7,380 nt of DNA from CAIVAT01 sp037139855. GTDB lineage: Bacteria > Bacteroidota > Bacteroidia > Bacteroidales > FEN-979. Location: NCBI GenBank assembly GCA_037139855.1, contig JBAXFM010000255.1, forward strand, positions 1 through 7,380, in the 5' to 3' direction. Positions 7,003-7,380 of the stretch are shown here, one piece after another; within the stretch, counting starts at the first letter, position 1, and each line of letters opens with the position of its first letter. A model generated the notes under the pieces. The model saw only the letters and a list, made by a program, of their open reading frames with translations. It searched no databases and was not told the DNA's origin. The position numbers and the translations under genes are program-made.

Positions 7003-7380
7003 TTAAAATCTTTTTTTGAATCCACCGCGTGATTTGTCACCGTAACCACCACCGCTACCGCCGCGTGAGTCACCATGTCCTCCGCCACCGCGTGAATCGC
7101 TGTGACCGCCACCACCGCGTGAATCGCCGAAACCACCTGGTTTGCGATCTGTCTTGGGACGTGCTTCTGAAACGGTCATTACTTTACCGTCGAATTCTGC
7201 ATTGTTTAACTCTTCAATGGCCTTAGCAGCCTCTTCATCATTGGTCATTTCCACAAAGCCAAATCCCCTTGATCTTCCTGAAAAATTGTCTTTAATCACT
7301 TTAGCTGATGTTACGGCTCCATAGTCAGCAAATGCCTGTTTCAGATCTTCATCGTTGATCCTGAAACTCAAATTTGATAC
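7003..7380 (-). CDS. RRM-domain RNA-binding protein with Gly-rich tail, 5' end outside window
   Basis: A small single-RRM RNA-binding protein, probably cytoplasmic, of the glycine-rich type common in Bacteroidota and cyanobacteria. The reading frame is open to the window edge. The first visible residues, VSNLSFRINDEDLKQAF, are the RNP2 strand and first helix, so only about four N-terminal residues (typically Met-Asn-Ile-Tyr) lie outside. RNP1 is RGFGFVEM at visible residues 38-45. The RRM ends near residue 75 (VSEARP) and is followed by a Lys/Arg/Gly/Ser-rich tail of about 45 residues with DSRGGGGH repeats, ending SRGGFKKRF. Related proteins bind single-stranded RNA, and some are cold-induced. 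No target can be inferred here. The TTG at 7371 could be mistaken for a start, but it is the Leu inside RNP2. The gene ends 84 bp before the transglutaminase-like gene, with a weak terminator between, so it is probably a separate unit. Confidence 0.93.
   Translation of the reverse strand, partial: VSNLSFRINDEDLKQAFADYGAVTSAKVIKDNFSGRSRGFGFVEMTNDEEAAKAIEELNNAEFDGKVMTVSEARPKTDRKPGGFGDSRGGGGHSDSRGGGGHGDSRGGSGGGYGDKSRGGFKKRF
7045..7125 (-). repeat. 27-bp in-frame tandem repeat in the RRM gene tail
   Basis: Three 27-bp units encode DSRGGGGHS, DSRGGGGHG and the diverged DSRGGSGGG. The shared core on the plus strand is CCGCGTGA, recurring at 27-bp spacing (7061, 7088, 7115), with a fourth CCGCGTGA at 7025 offset by 36 bp (KSRGG). 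Such in-frame Gly-rich repeats can gain or lose units without breaking the gene. The tail is low-complexity and probably disordered, adding non-specific RNA contact through Arg and Gly. Confidence 0.8.

Noticed and set aside
7369..7371. TTG as start codon of the RRM gene
   Set aside because: The frame continues upstream to the window edge as VSN before this Leu, completing the RNP2 strand; the true start is outside.

Overview
The window looks like a piece of a Bacteroidota (probably Bacteroidales-like) chromosome. Three things suggest this. The large gene is an alpha-2-macroglobulin of the type I associate with that phylum. The RNA-binding protein has the short RRM plus Gly-rich tail common there. 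The start regions are A-rich and lack clear Shine-Dalgarno sequences, and there is an 8-bp TCAGCACA/TTAGCACA-type tandem repeat between genes that I recall from Bacteroidales assemblies. The genus cannot be named from this sequence.

All three genes lie on the minus strand, so in transcription order the window reads from right to left. (1) 7380-7003: an RRM RNA-binding protein with an RGG-like tail, cut at its N-terminus by the window edge. (2) 7002-6919: an 84-bp spacer holding a weak terminator-like hairpin and, overlapping it, a much longer potential hairpin whose 3' arm includes the start codon of the next gene. (3) 6918-5731: a secreted transglutaminase-like protein with an intact Cys/His/Asp triad. 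(4) 5742-5703: five 8-bp tandem repeats that supply the stop codon of gene 3 and fill most of the 43-bp gap. (5) 5687-114: an exported, thioester-containing alpha-2-macroglobulin of about 1857 residues. (6) 115-77: a good intrinsic terminator directly after its stop. (7) 67-15: a G/C-rich hairpin repeat and a second small hairpin, with no gene.

The transglutaminase-like and macroglobulin genes are close enough to be one transcription unit, and both products appear to act outside the cytoplasm. A macroglobulin would trap proteases by covalent thioester chemistry. The role of the transglutaminase-fold partner is unknown. The RRM gene is probably separate, acting on RNA in the cytoplasm.

No mobile element, CRISPR array, tRNA or rRNA was seen. 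No wholly new system is evident. The most unusual items are the start-codon-containing hairpin ahead of the transglutaminase gene, the repeat array that makes a stop codon, and the Cys-flanked acidic/aromatic loop in the macroglobulin.
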